64,000 nucleotides of DNA from Strongylocentrotus purpuratus (Eukaryota > Echinodermata > Echinoidea > Camarodonta > Strongylocentrotidae): positions 6,052,781-6,116,780 of the forward strand of contig NW_022145599.1 in assembly GCF_000002235.5 (NCBI RefSeq), in the 5' to 3' direction. Below, piece by piece: positions 1-13,700 of the stretch. The translations under genes were made by a program, and so were the position numbers. A model generated the notes under the pieces. That model was not told the DNA's origin. It saw only the letters and a list, made by a program, of their open reading frames with translations, and ran no database searches. Position 1 is the first letter of the stretch. The number at the start of each line of letters is the position of its first letter.

Positions 1-649
1 AGATAAACAAGTAGGCCCATGCTTATTATCATGATTATTGTTTGTTGTTGTTGTTTGTTTGTTTGTTTTTTTTTTTTTTGGGGGGGGGGGCTTAGTGCAA
101 GCTATTTCACGTTTTTTCCCTGCTCATGCCTTCCAATTAAATTTTTTAAAATGTTATTTTGAGGCAATTTACCAAGTAACATGCATGTATGAATGAGGCT
201 TTTATAGGGACGGATGAGAGAAGGAACAGGAGAGGGAATGTGTGGAAAGATAAAGAGCGAGACAAGGGAAGAGATAAGAAAGAACCAAAGATGAAACAAA
301 TCTGGGCTGGAACATGTTAAAAGGAATGAGTCACTGGGAGCCTTGAGGTATCTACAGTGTAGGTAGATCTTATCACATTAACATCACATTCATGGTATAT
401 TTTGTTCAGTGCCAGAAGGGCGCTAACCAAATGTAAAAGGATGTAAGTCCCTTTGGCTCTGAACAGACTAATTTATCTTTCAACATAGTGCATGGGGTAT
501 GCTATGCCCAACAGAATCAGCTAATGTCTTCATCAAATAAAGTGAAGAAAAAAAAGAAGAAAAACAATTTCTATACATTTCATGAGGTTTGAAATCATGT
601 GATTCTCAATAGAAAAAATGTGCCTAGTAAACATCACACACGATCATCT

Positions 650-783
650 GGGCCCCGCTGCATAAAACTTACCATCAATGGCAACTACCATGGTAACAGG
701 GCTCAACAGCCAAAATCAAGGTTTCCATGGGAGTTACCACTGATGGCAAAGTTACCATCAATGGGTTTTATGCAACGGGGCCC
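650..783. mobile_element. MITE, family A copy 1 (palindromic, GGGCCCCG ends)
   Basis: The element starts GGGCCCCGCTGCATAAAAC and ends with its near complement, ending GCAACGGGGCCC. Inner arms carry ACCATCAATGG / CCATCAATGG in opposite orientation, so the whole 134 bp folds back. There is no coding capacity. A second copy with the same internal text lies at 14170-14332, in a BPTF intron. No clear target-site duplication was found. Confidence 0.75.
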
Positions 784-843
784 TGAGAAAAGAGCATTAT
801 GAAACACAAAAATGATGACACATCAATCTTTTTTTCCAATTAT

Positions 844-849
844 TTTATT
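844..849 (-). other. Candidate poly(A) signal for BPTF
   Basis: TTTATT on the plus strand reads AATAAA on the minus strand, followed within about 10-20 nt by an A-rich run (plus-strand T tract near 828-836). It lies 3.1 kb beyond the BPTF stop codon. Other AATAAA-like words exist in between, so this is only a candidate end. Confidence 0.25.
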
Positions 850-1794
850 CAGACTTCTTAACTAAGAACACAGGTATTTATACAATTAACACTTGGAAAA
901 TACAATTTGTTCTTTACAATTCCTATGAAAAATGCAATACTTTATTCAAAACATCAGACCTTCTTTTGTACGGAATTTAATTTTGTTTGTATCTGTTTCA
1001 TCAATTGATAGCTTTTGGAAACCCCACTGATTTGAAATCTAGCCTTTTTCCCCTAGCTACATGCTTCGAATTTATATGAAAGATATGTTAATCGAAATTG
1101 ATTTTGAACAAATAAAAAATTGCGTTTCTGGGAGTGAAAGAATTAGCTAATACACTGTTTTTTTTCCTTCAAATAAGGTATTTTTCAAAAATCATTAAAT
1201 ATTAACGTGTCAATTAGAAAATACACAAATTCCATGATTTCAGTTTAAAGGCTGCCTTTTAGAATCAAAGCGGCTCTCTAGTTTAGGACGATGGTCATCA
1301 GTTAACAAAAAAATTGTGCATCTTGTTATATACATGTATACACGATAAAGTTGTATTCATAAGTGTTTATTTACTTACGCCTGTACATCCATGTTCAAAA
1401 CTAGAAAGTATTTAATACAGAGTATGTGCTTTATTTACCACAAAATATATGTACAAACACAAACAGAAATTTCATTGAGAATTGAGTATTAAGCGACTTG
1501 TCATGTACACAATTTCATTCCATTTCGTCTCTCATTTTCATTGTAATGTTTCCCATTGGACGAATGCCAATCCTTCCTATACAACGCTGTACAATTCTGA
1601 AGTTCAAAAAAGAGTTAGGAGAATCTTTGACAAAAAAGATTACACCTTTCACTTATTTATGATGTGGTGGCTTTAAGGTAAAACAATGCATTGAAAATAC
1701 ACATGGAGCAACTTACACAAACAAGAATCGTAATTATGTAGACTATTATTTTGTCATCACCAAAATGTATCCATGTTTTGTATCATATCTGTTC

Positions 1795-1905
1795 TTTGTA
1801 AACCTTGTCTGAGTCTGTATTTTACATGTGAACAAACCAATTATCCATGTTGAATGACATTGGACAAATAAATACATTGAATTGAATTGATCGAATTGAT
1901 TATAA
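1795..1905 (+). repeat. LINE-like 3' tail fragment
   Basis: The text resembles the 3' end of a non-LTR element: it ends AAATAAATACATTGAATTGA and runs on as a short ATTGA-type microsatellite. A similar A/T-rich tail is seen near 45455-45500. No reverse transcriptase sequence precedes it, so it is at best a short remnant. Confidence 0.35.
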
Positions 1906-3997
1906 AGCATTCAGTATGATGTTTCAGTATTAACATTTTAGTGTTATTATTGGGATTGAAAGTCATTTATGAATGTCTATTTTAGTCTAATCTGGTTAAG
2001 AAAGCGATATCAGGGAAATTTCACAAAGTTAATTTCCTTATAATATTCTTTAAGCCAACCACACACTATACGATCTGACTATGATCCGATTTTGAAAGAA
2101 TTTGCAGTAGCATTTCATATAAACATTCAAACTTCTAAAACCTTAATGATCTATGATCTGAATAGTCTATGATTAATAAGATTTAAATTTAAAAGGATTT
2201 CAAGCTTCCTTGGAGGAAAAACTAAATCGGCTCAGAATCGTATTAACATCATACCATCGGTACAAATGTCAATAATTTGAAGCCAATTTGGCTTTTATCC
2301 TGACTAGAAGGCTTAAATGCACTAATATTCCAATTGTCAGTTTTTTAATCATTACTTAGACGTAAATCGGGAAGACGATGCTTGGATTCCTTATTTAATA
2401 TAACTGCCAGCTCTTCGAAAGTCGGATCCAGGAGGATCGTGTGCGGTGGGCTTTAGAAAGTTTGCCATGTATGAAAAATCTCACAATTTTTCCTATAAAT
2501 CAGGTGCAAGTCCTTCAAAGATTCATGATGGAGGACGTAACAGATTTCTTTGACTTGCAATAAAGATGTTACAAGCTTTTATTTGTATAAATTAGACAAT
2601 CAATGCCAGTTGAAGCATTTCAAATATTTACCATGGCCATCAGAATTCATCACTCTACACAACATGTGCACCATCTCCATTATCTGGGGAATATTCTAGA
2701 CATTTAGTAAATATGACGGCTTATGGCTAATTTTCATTTCATTTTTTTATAATTTAGTCCTATTGAACATTTTAGAAATACAACAAATAAATGGTGTTTC
2801 TGCCCTTCTGACCCACATACAACAATAATGATTCATTATTATGAAGCCATTTCTAATCATTGAACCATGCAGAACCTTTATTTTCCATGCAAATCTCGAC
2901 TTGATTACAGTCAGGAAAAAGGATAAAGCAGGGTGGGAATGAACATGCACAAATAAATTTCAACTTTTCTTTCTGGAACAAAAAAACAAGGGGGGGGGGG
3001 GTCAGATTAACAAATCATGGTTGTTCTAGTAATTTCATGCAGAACTCTTATTTATACATAATTTGGGGAATTTGGGGAATTTGGGGAATCTAGCAATGCG
3101 GAATTGACTGTCGTATCTTCCACTATCTATTTAATATAAAAAGAAACAGGCGGTGGATTTGGTTAATCTCCAGAATCACTCTCACAGCAAATGGCAATGT
3201 TCTCAGAATTTAAGCACCGAAATAACTGTTTTGGCCACAGATCATTATTAACAGACCCTTGATAAGCAGGACACAGCAAAAAACTGTCATCATAAACCTT
3301 GAAATATATTAACCCAATCCACATGGGAACCAGATGGTCCCTGCATTTAGCCTAAGGGATTTAGAGAATTCAAGAGTCATTGGGTTGAGAGCCTTTATAT
3401 CCCTTTTCTTAGTACATACCTGTAACTTTGTCCATCAGTGTAGCACAATGTTCCACATGATAGTGCTAGATTTATAAAAATTGATGTCTTCAGCTTTGGT
3501 GCGTCGACTCGTAATATGAATACATCATGCATATCCCATACAAGTATCGTCATATCAGGTACTACTCTACAATGATTTTATATGATGTAAGATTGCCCTC
3601 ATGACAGACATCAATTGTTTATTCATTGCATGTACAACATCCAAGTACATGTAGCATTAAAAGGAAAATATGTGCACAGACCAATCTAAAACTGAAACAA
3701 CAAAAAACAACTTAAGTATGACTTAAATCAGCAAATCACAATATAAATACTGTCTATATTACCCATATGATATACCTCAATTCATACTGTACCTAAAGTA
3801 ATGTACACGAGAATATGTTGCATTGAAAAATAAGGATACAAAAAGGGATGGGGATTGGGGGGAGGGGCAAACTAATATACATACTACACATCAGCCATAC
3901 ATAGGAAAGCCTTCTTGGAAGGGAAAAATAAAAATAAAAAATTGGCATAAATATGAAAGATAATTAAGGAATCAAGGTCTATTTACAAATGCTCATC

Positions 3998-4701
3998 TCA
4001 CTTGAGAGCCTTCATCTTCTGGATGAAGAACTTCTCCAGGACGTCAGCACACTGGTAGTAAGGTGTGTCCGTTGGGTTGTAGAAGCGACAGTTGTCAAAG
4101 ACCTTCCCGATGTCGGCAGCAAAGTCGCTCAGTTTGACGTAGTGCTTGTTCTTCAGCCGGTCATCCACCGTCGAGAGATCTGCAATGAAAGGAAATGATA
4201 TATATTTATAACATCTGTATTCGTACATTTCGGATAGATGGTTACTAAGTAAAATGACATCTAGGCATATTCCAATGAGGAAGTGGAGGAGAAGAAGACA
4301 TTTTTATTTGATCTATTTAGTTGTTTATTCATTAATCAATTTTTTCCTCCTTTTTTTTTTTAAGTGGGGGGGGGGGGGGGGGGGGGGTTGCTTTTCAGAT
4401 ATATTGCAAGCTTATTTGACATTTGATTCTGGAAACATCTGTTTTCATAAACAAGTTATCAATTAAGCACGGTTCACATTACATATCATGAAAAATATTT
4501 AACAAAAACTATAAAATATTTAAAAAAATAAAATAAACGGTTTCAGAAACAAACGATGAACGACAAGGCAAGTTAATAAATTTTAAAAAAACAGATCATC
4601 TCGAGAGGAATCTTACCCATTGGGTCTTTGATGACATCATAGTAATCAGCTGCATCCAACTCACTGACTGGTTCTAAGAAAGGCCATGCCATCTTATGAC
4701 T
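3998..4701 (-). CDS. BPTF: BPTF exons 19-20: bromodomain and C-terminus
   Basis: Exon 19 is 4701-4617 and exon 20 is 4179-3998. Together they encode [22 protein letters not shown] (the joined MD is split by the intron), a [17 protein letters not shown] stretch with the conserved Asn that contacts acetyl-lysine in the family, and [10 protein letters not shown] before TGA at 4000-3998. The bromodomain is complete and ends the protein almost at once. The intron between holds a 20-plus G tract. Confidence 0.94.
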
Positions 4702-7700
4702 CTGCAATAGAAAATAGACAATGCCATTCATATAGAACGAGAATTGAAGACAATTAGCATCTCTAAACTGCAAGACACAAAAGAACATGAAAAAAAAGAA
4801 AAAAGAAAAGGAAAGACCAAGCAATTTATTAAAGCTAATCAGTAAACTGACCAATAACACAAGAGTACTATAGCTGTGCTCAACACATGCCCTGCAGTAT
4901 CTGCTGCATTCATGAGTGCTGATGATATCGCTTTCCAGGAAGCAATGAGATCATCTAGCAACTTGCCTAAATACCAATTTCTTGTCCCAAAATGCTCAAA
5001 GGAAACATGTCTGAAATATGGTAAACCACCACTAAAAGAAGGATCTTTGGTTATGTGTATATGAATAATTGCAGCTCTATGCAACAAAGGTCCTATGAAT
5101 ATTCTCTTAGGTCTGTCTTATGCTATGGTCACAAAGGTTCGTACGACCGATAATTTTGCATGAATCTCCGTTTTTCCATTGTCTTCCCAAATTTCCATTG
5201 TCTGAAAATCGTTCGTACGGCGTTCGTAGCAGTTTGTAATGGCATTTGTGACCGAGGCTTTACAAGATACAAAAGTGTGAAGCGTATTCAACTCTACGAC
5301 ATCATTTTTATTTTAAATGCTGCAGTTTTGCCATGTCAAGTCTGAAATAAGCTAAACCAGGGTTTCCATGAGGGCCTTGAACCCTGATGCCACTCACCTG
5401 GAGTTGTCTGAGCATCTTCTTGAGATGATCATAGTCCTTGCTCGTCAAGGTCTTCTGTTTAGCCAGGTTCTGTATGGTGGTAGTCTTACAGCCCGGACAG
5501 ATGTAGTTCTCAATGCTTTCTGCTTCGTCCTGAGAGATACCCACACAGTGCCCATGGAACCAATCGTTGCATCGGTCACAACCAATGTAGAACCTACAAA
5601 CAAAAGGGGAAAAAAGAAGAAATGATGGATTCAATAAGATGTCTCTGGGTTAGTATTCTTCTACAGGACCCAAGCAACAACAAAAAATATATGTATCATG
5701 ACAAAATATGACGATTGTCCAACTATTTCAAAGGAAAGGGGTGGTGAGGAGATGGATCCATGCGCAATACTCATTATTATGTTATTATATCTGTGCAATT
5801 ATTTTATTAATTTGGTGCTCCTTTTTCCTGCTACTAATTTTCACAGTTTGTTTAAATTAACTTAAAATAATGCTCATGATTTGTATATTTTGAACTGTCT
5901 GTACTATACCACGTGTATATATTTGTTCGTTTTTTAATGCCAATAAAGTCTTTGGAATTGAAGGAAAAAAATACTATTACACTGTCAGTGTAAACATCCG
6001 TCATTCATGAGTAGCAACTAAAGGTTAGTAAGAATAGTTTGAAGGAATGTCTAGCTCTATCATCCATTAGGAGCCAGGACATTAACTTGCTGTAAGTTGA
6101 TATGATGTAAAGACATTCCCCTCCTAAGAGATGATACATCTCTATACCTCTGTTACAAAAACATATCATCAGTCAGCACAAGGGCGACTTGACATGAGGA
6201 AAGAGCCACTTACTGTGCTTCATCATAGGGTCGTTTGCAGAGGCAGTATAGTTCCTCTTCTGTTTCCTGTTTCTTAGTCTTACATTCATCGCACACATAT
6301 TCCTTGAGGTCCGCTGCTGTCTTCTCAGAGACCTTGACACAGGTCCCATGGAACCAGTTCTGACACACATCACATCCGATGTAAAACCTGATGAAGAGGA
6401 AAACAATCAAGAGTGAAGGACTAATCCTTGTAACGAGGCAACATATGGCTGCCAGGCTGCACCTACATTGCAGGAGAAAGTGCGTAGTCCAGTAGAAGAG
6501 CAGGGGGGCGTTTCACAAAACTTGGCATCAGTGACAAATGACAAGTTTTTGTTATAAGCTACTGGAATCCTTGCTTTTGATTGGTTATCAGCAGATTTGT
6601 CACTGATTTTTGTCATTTGTCATTGAAAAAAGGCTTTATGAAATGCCTCCCAGGAGTCCCATTAACCTTCCAAGTCTAGAGTTCAAAACCAAGTTATTAC
6701 ACTAGTGCTCCTTGTCAAGGCATTAATCAGCATTACCAAGTCCATTGGGTGGGCCTGACAGCCAGAGGTCCCCCTGGTGGCTTACCTAGAGGCACATCCT
6801 TGAAGTTGGATAACATAAACCATCATCATCATCATGTGCTTAGATTTAAATTGTTATAAAAAGTCTTTCTCAATTATAGATTGCCATATGATGCTGAATT
6901 CAACAACAACAAAAATAGGGTAAAATTCACTAAAGAATAAAATACATCAGTCAATTAAAGAATCTCTACCCTCAACAATGTACAAGACATTACAGTTGAA
7001 GATTAGCTATCATAGTGAGTATTCATCCCATTGATGATACGGTGCCATGGATGGAGAGATTACATATGTTGTGCTACATCAGTAGTTATCCTTGTAGAGA
7101 AGCAACCTACCTTGATTCATCATATGGAGTCTTGCATATACAGTAGAGACGCGTATCATCTCCTGCAGGGGCAGCTGGAGTTGGTTGGGTCGCTGCAGGA
7201 GCAGCCTCAACATCACCCTCCTGCATCGTCTCTGTGATGAGGCTGGATACATTCTCCTCCTGTTTCGCCTCCCCTGCTGCCCCTGCTGCTGGAGGCTGCG
7301 TCTTCTTGGCGGTGGCGGTTGCTCTGGACTTTTTCCTTGCGTTTATCTTCTTCCTGGCCTTCGCCTTAGCAATCTTCTTTCTAGCAGCTGTTGCCGCTGA
7401 TGTCTTCTTGGCATTGACTGATTTGGATGTGGTGGTGGCGGTGGCGGTGGCGGTGGTGGCGGCCTTTGCCGCTTCGTCTATCTTGACCTTCTTAGGTTTA
7501 ATCAGACCCTGGGTTTCCTTCTCTCTCCTCTTCTCGGCCCACCTCTCTCTTCGGACCTCATTCTGTAAGAATAAAGAATATTGTTTGCATGATTAAACAT
7601 ATATAAATTTGATAATTGATAATTCCTGGTCATTTCTGACATAGAGTTCTGCATTCTTGTTTTAAGATGTAATATTCTCCTTGAATCTAGGATGACATTC

Positions 7701-10700
7701 ACTTATTTCAAATGTTTGTAAGACCGTCCATACTTTCCTCAGCAATACTAATGATGCTGTCTTGAGTAAACATGAAAGATTCAAATAATCATAAAAAACA
7801 GCATATAATTTCCATAGTAATAAAATAACAATTTAAACAACCACTATTTACACAGTATCAAAGTTTCAAATTTTGCATGATTACTAAAATTCAAATAGAT
7901 GCTGCTTATAAGTATCGGCTTGCATGGTGATGTAGATATCCAGTAGGCTTACGGTTGCACCTTCCTCTCCTCTTTCTCAAATGGTGCAACCGTAAACCTA
8001 TTGTATAAAATTCTAACGTTTATCAGACTGACAACAATGACAACTAAAAAGTGATTTGATCCTTACATAGACATCCATTTTGAGTCTCCTCTCCAGCTGG
8101 TTCCGTTTGAGAAGGATGACTTCTTTGAGCCTAGCTTTATGGTTCTCTAGGATGGCTCTCTTCTTACTACTCTCCTCCCTCTCCTGCCTCAAGGCTTGGT
8201 GTTTCCTCTTCCGGCTCTGTCTCTCCTCCTTCTCGATGCGATCCAACATCGATTTCATCACCATCTGACATGATACATTTCTGCAGAGAACGACATAATG
8301 TGAAAGCTTGAAAAAACAAGGTACTCTGTGATACATACGAAACTGGCTTATATGAAAATATATCAAAATACAACCAGATGAATTAAAAAAGAGCATCATA
8401 ATGGATTCAAACTAAATTTCATGCGATCTGCTAAATGCCAGGAGGGCATTTACGTATGGTACGGGTCCCATGAAGCAGGTTTACATTTTCAAACAAAAAA
8501 TCAGTAGGTATTTCTTGCCTAAAAAAATAATTAAAAATCATTGTATAAGTACTTGAGAAAAATACATCACAATATTTCAAATTTCAAACAACATTCAACA
8601 TCGAAAATAATATTGCTAGTGACATTCGTTCGTCTCGCAATGTATGGTCAACAAGGGATCAAAAGATCACAACGTTTCGTGCACCGCTGCAACACTTGTC
8701 TGTTATTGTTTTAATTATTGATCAAATTATTTGACCGCCGGTCCACCCGTAGAGTAAAAGACGCTTGCTTACAATATATATTTTATCACCTGACAAAGTG
8801 TTGCAGCAGCGCACGAAACGACGTGATCTTTTGATCCCTTGTTGACCATACATTGCGAGCCAAATGAATGTCACTACCGAAATTATTTTTGATACTATAT
8901 CCGCAATGAGTAATATATTCAGCAACATGTAACGTGTTGCAAATTCAAGTGGTAAAATCTTATCTCATCCTTTAGACACTTGTCTATCCGTCTGCTAAGT
9001 CATTAATGAAATAGTAAACAATCGAAAGGTAGGTCGTTACCTTTGCATTATTTCCTTCTCCTTTGACTGTTTGTTAAACTGCTCCTGCATTTGTTGTCGC
9101 TTCTTTTGCCTGGAAGCAGCTTCTTTACTCTGGAAGAAAGAAAGAAAGATATTCTTTCAGATCAAAGCCCAGGTTCAGTTCTTTACACATTTTCATACGT
9201 CCATGCCATGCAAGCAAAATTCAAAACAATAACACTTTATAGCAAGACCTTCTTGTGATTTTGTAATTCACTATAACTACAGTCAAACCCATCTGTTAAG
9301 GCTACCCTCAAGGCATACATGAACACAGGCCAATGTAGACACATGGCCTTTCTAGACATGTTCTTCAACTCATGTTTCCTGCTAGAGGGAGGCAATATAG
9401 ATGACCACTATAGACAGGTGGCCTTTAAATATAGAGGTGGCCACTACATCAGGTTTGACTGTAATTACATATTCACAACAATGCACAGCAAAGACTGAAG
9501 CAATTAGAATTTTGAAGAGGGACTTGATGCAGAAGTGCATGTGAAATATCCTTTTTTAAGGATCATTTAAGGGATGCAGTAATACAGAAAAATATTGAAA
9601 TCTGTCCATCAAGGTCACCCAAGAAAAACTTATAAAGTGGTCACTGTAGACAGGTGGCCTTTTAGACAGGTTCTTCTAGAAGGAGGTATTATATGTGGCC
9701 ACTATGGAAGGGTGGGATTTATATATAGAGAGGTGGCCAGTAAGACATGTTTGACTGTACTTATTTGTTGAGATCATGATTAAATCTATAACCCCAGTGA
9801 TCTTGAGCTGTACTACGCCCCTCTGCTTCATCTGGAGGCATAGCACAGCTCCAACACCACCCAGGGCAATAGTTCTGAACATGCCCCTCCAAACAGTCAA
9901 TAGTTGTATTAAGGTACCTTTACCGCGACCCTGAGATGATCAGGGGTGAACTGTTTATGAGCTTGAATGGCTGCTAACGGTGTTTGACCTTGACCTTGTT
10001 TAGCTTTCTGGAGAAGCTCCAGCTGCTGTTTGATTAGATTCACCTGCAAAAAGAGGTCATGAATGAAACACCTTGAGCATCGTATTCAAAGCCTCTTTAG
10101 GTAATAACTACGTGCAATAGGCAATTTTTGTAATGTAATCAAATTTAATGCATAAATCTTTGCTTATTGCCTCGTTTCAAACTATTTCATTCACCTCTTA
10201 CAAATAATTGTATATTAATAGTCAGAATGCCAATTGCATATATTTTGTGTAGCTACATGTAGGTAGGACATGCCATAATGTTTTCCTACCTAGCAACAAT
10301 TAATCTATGCAATTCACATTCTTACTATTGAAGTACAATTATTCATAACAGTGAATGAAATAATTTATAACATGGTACTTAACAAAGATTTATGCATTCA
10401 ATTTGATTACATTACGAAAATGTTCTATTACAGCATCAAATCATGACGATAATGCTGTTTTATACTAACACTCTTATACAGCCAATAAAGTCCCTCAACA
10501 TGAAGATGATCACATGTTTAGCAAAAAAAAAATTGTATTATTTATTCTTTTCTATTTTTCTGGGAGAGGATAGGGGGTGGGGGAGGGGGGAGTGGAGGTA
10601 TCATTCTTATAGTAGACTGGCTTGACATTTGAGTAGAATTTTCTATTCACATGGCAACTATTCTCACCTGCTGTTGAGGAGTGAGAGCAGATAGAACCTG

Positions 10701-13700
10701 GCCTCCTCCTCCTCCTCCTACCACCCCGGCGCTACTTGTGGATGCAACCGCTGCTGCTGCTACCTGCACCCCTGGTCTTACCGGGGACACTCCAGATGAA
10801 GTCTTCTGTAAGAGCAGGTTATCACCCTGGGTATGGGCTAGGCGGATGGGCTTAGCCTGGGGTTGGCTGGTGTTTAGGGTATGGGATTTGATGGTGATCT
10901 GAGGCTGCTGTGGTAGACTGGCAATCTACATGTTGATAGAAAGAAGATAGGAACATTTTATTAGGAGATATTTCTTATATTCAAATACCTAAACCTAACA
11001 CAAGAGCTCGTATAAATATTACCAGAGCTGGAGTTCAAAACATCTATGATGGATAATTTGTAAAGCTTGAATACCATAGAAAGTTCCATGAAATCATTAT
11101 ATACATGTCTGTTTCCATACTGCTTTGATAACAAATACAATATTGAGTTGAGCTACCTGATATTACAACTGAGAATGTGCAGTTATACCTTTAAAATTAC
11201 ACCTTATTATAATAATAGTCACTTTTGCATAATGCTATATACTTTGTTTCTAAGTGCTGTTCATTGTAATTATTACTACCCCAGTGATTGGATTTGCTAA
11301 TCCACATTCATTCATTGCAATCATTTGCATTTTTATTATATCTTCTTTGCAAAGACTACTATCATTACCATCACCACCTTACGCCGTGCTTGCACCCCAC
11401 CATAGCAGAGCTGCCAACCTTGAGCGACCCAAAAAAGGAATCATGGTGGCAAAAAAAAAAGGAATTCATGAAAACGAAACTTACAACCACGTAGGACACA
11501 CTTCCAATGCAGAAATGTTTATTCATCATGCTGTTTTTTCCATACAAGCAGGTAATTTTGTTGGTGGTTATTTTGGTATTATCGGCATTTCATTTTTTTT
11601 GAGAATATTTTTCTCTTCAAGTATGTTTCAAAATAAGTTTTCTATTGAATTTGTGATCAAATCACCATTTTAGGGCAGTTGTTTGACATGCGGTATGTAA
11701 AAAAAAAAAAAAAAAAAATTATTAAAAAACATTTTATGAAGAAAAAATGTAATACCGTAATTTGGAGTAAAAAACAGAGTAATTCCGGCAAAAACGGAAT
11801 GGTTGGCAGCTCTGCCATAGTCATACTGACCTTTGTGATCTGGGGCTGTTGGACAGGTTTCTGAACCACCAGGTTAGCTGGTGCAGTGATGGTAGTTACA
11901 GCTGCAGCAGCTGCTGCTGCTTGTTGCTTCTGGCTTTGCTGGGTCTGCTGGACTGCCTGAACAGCAGCTTGGAGATTTACCTGGGGTATGCTTCCTGGAG
12001 TAGATCCTGTGAGAGATAACACAGCATACTAGTAGCTAGCTCTACTAAACATTGTATCATGAATAAATTATTTAGGCCCAGTCTCTAAATCAGTAGAATA
12101 GCAATATAATTTCAAAAAATGATGACCTACATCATCATGATCATCCTTTAATCTAAATAGTGTAAGAAATTATAAAGCTTTTGACAAAGTTTCCTTTCCT
12201 ATCACTTAGATCAAAGACTATTTGTTATTCATGAAAAATCTCCTCACCCCCACCCCCCCCCCCCCCCAAAAAAAATAAAAAAATTAAACACCAGTTTTGC
12301 ACAATATCACTCATCTCTAACTAAAAATTACAAACTAGCTGAATTATATTTCAAAACAGTTATTCAAATTTACCCTTTACAGAAAACTATGAATAGCTAT
12401 CATTGTTATGCTATATTTCCAACATTACACAAGAGCAGGTAAAATATAATTGAATTCTCCAATCAGACATACCTTGAGCAGCATTGGGTGTCAAGACCAG
12501 TCTCTGTAGGACTGCTCCTTGACTGGTCTGAGTCTGAATGAGTTGGGCTGGGATCATCTGGCCTGTTCCTTGGACCTGGACCTGGGCCGGTGTGATGACA
12601 AACTTCTGACCACCTACCTGTAGCACCTGGGCTTGGTTGCTAAAGACCTGGGCTTGACCGGTCAACTGGGGCTGACCTGTACCATGGAAAGAGAGGAAAG
12701 GTCTTAAGTATGTGGAGGTAATTAACATATTAAAGTGAAAGGAATGAAACTAATTTATTATAAAGATAAGAGAAAAGCTTTTGAATTTAAAAAAACAAAC
12801 ATAAAGGAGTGATAGAATGTATGACAAATTTATATCACTGGACACTGGACAATGCATACACATTTAGAAAATTCATCAAAGACATAGGTTTGAAGGGAGG
12901 GGGGTATTTAATTGATCCCTTTCTTAATTTACCGGTACTCGGTGTATATTACGGAGCTATGAATTGAAATAAACTATTTCATCAGAAAGTATACATAACT
13001 AATAGTCCAACATGATTCAGCTTTGTGTTATAAATGCAATGTTTTGGTATAGGTCGTTTTACCAGCGTCTAACTGGTGGGCATGATTGTGGATTAATTAA
13101 ATTAAAATACTCTGACTTTTGCGAGTGAAAGGTATCACCTGACACATGATTTGATTAAATAGAGCAAACTCACCCTGCACTGGAGTAGTGCTTGCAGCAA
13201 CGGTAGTAGCACCCCCTGTAGTGGAAGGAGTCTGTACCTTCATACCGATAGGCACATTGCCTCCCGGTGTCCCCTGCTGCATCCCGGCGGGTATGATGGT
13301 TGTAACCTTGCCTGGAGTACTGGGGCCTATGATGGTGGTGGCTTGCCCACCGGTGCTGCTGCTACTGACACCGGGTAAAGGCATCTGCTTGATGACCTTC
13401 AGGGTCCCAGCACCTCCAGCACCGGGGGAGTTGGTGATGACATAGCGGGCCTGGCCTGGGGTTGCGGGGTTGTTAGCTGTGACGATGCGTGCCTGGTGGA
13501 GAGAAGTGGGAGAAGAAAGAGATGTATAATTAAAAGGTATGGGGAAAGGGCAAGTTAAAAAGATTAGCTTAGCTGACAGGTGATATTTACTGCTCTGGAT
13601 AATGTAATAATGCTGATATTACCCTCAAAAATAATAAATCTGGATTAATATAGCGCTTAATACGAAATACGCTCTAAACGCTTTACAGGAAATATGGTTA

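Larger units (their letters stand above)
1..3997 (-). other. BPTF 3' untranslated and downstream noncoding region
   Basis: No open frame here looks like a gene. The BPTF stop codon is the complement of 3998-4000, so at least part of this stretch should be BPTF 3' UTR, read on the minus strand. It holds a palindromic MITE (650-783), a candidate poly(A) signal (844-849), a LINE-like tail (about 1795-1905), a G tract near 2991-3001 and a small tandem repeat of a 9-bp unit near 3062-3090. How far the UTR reaches is not known. Confidence 0.5.
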
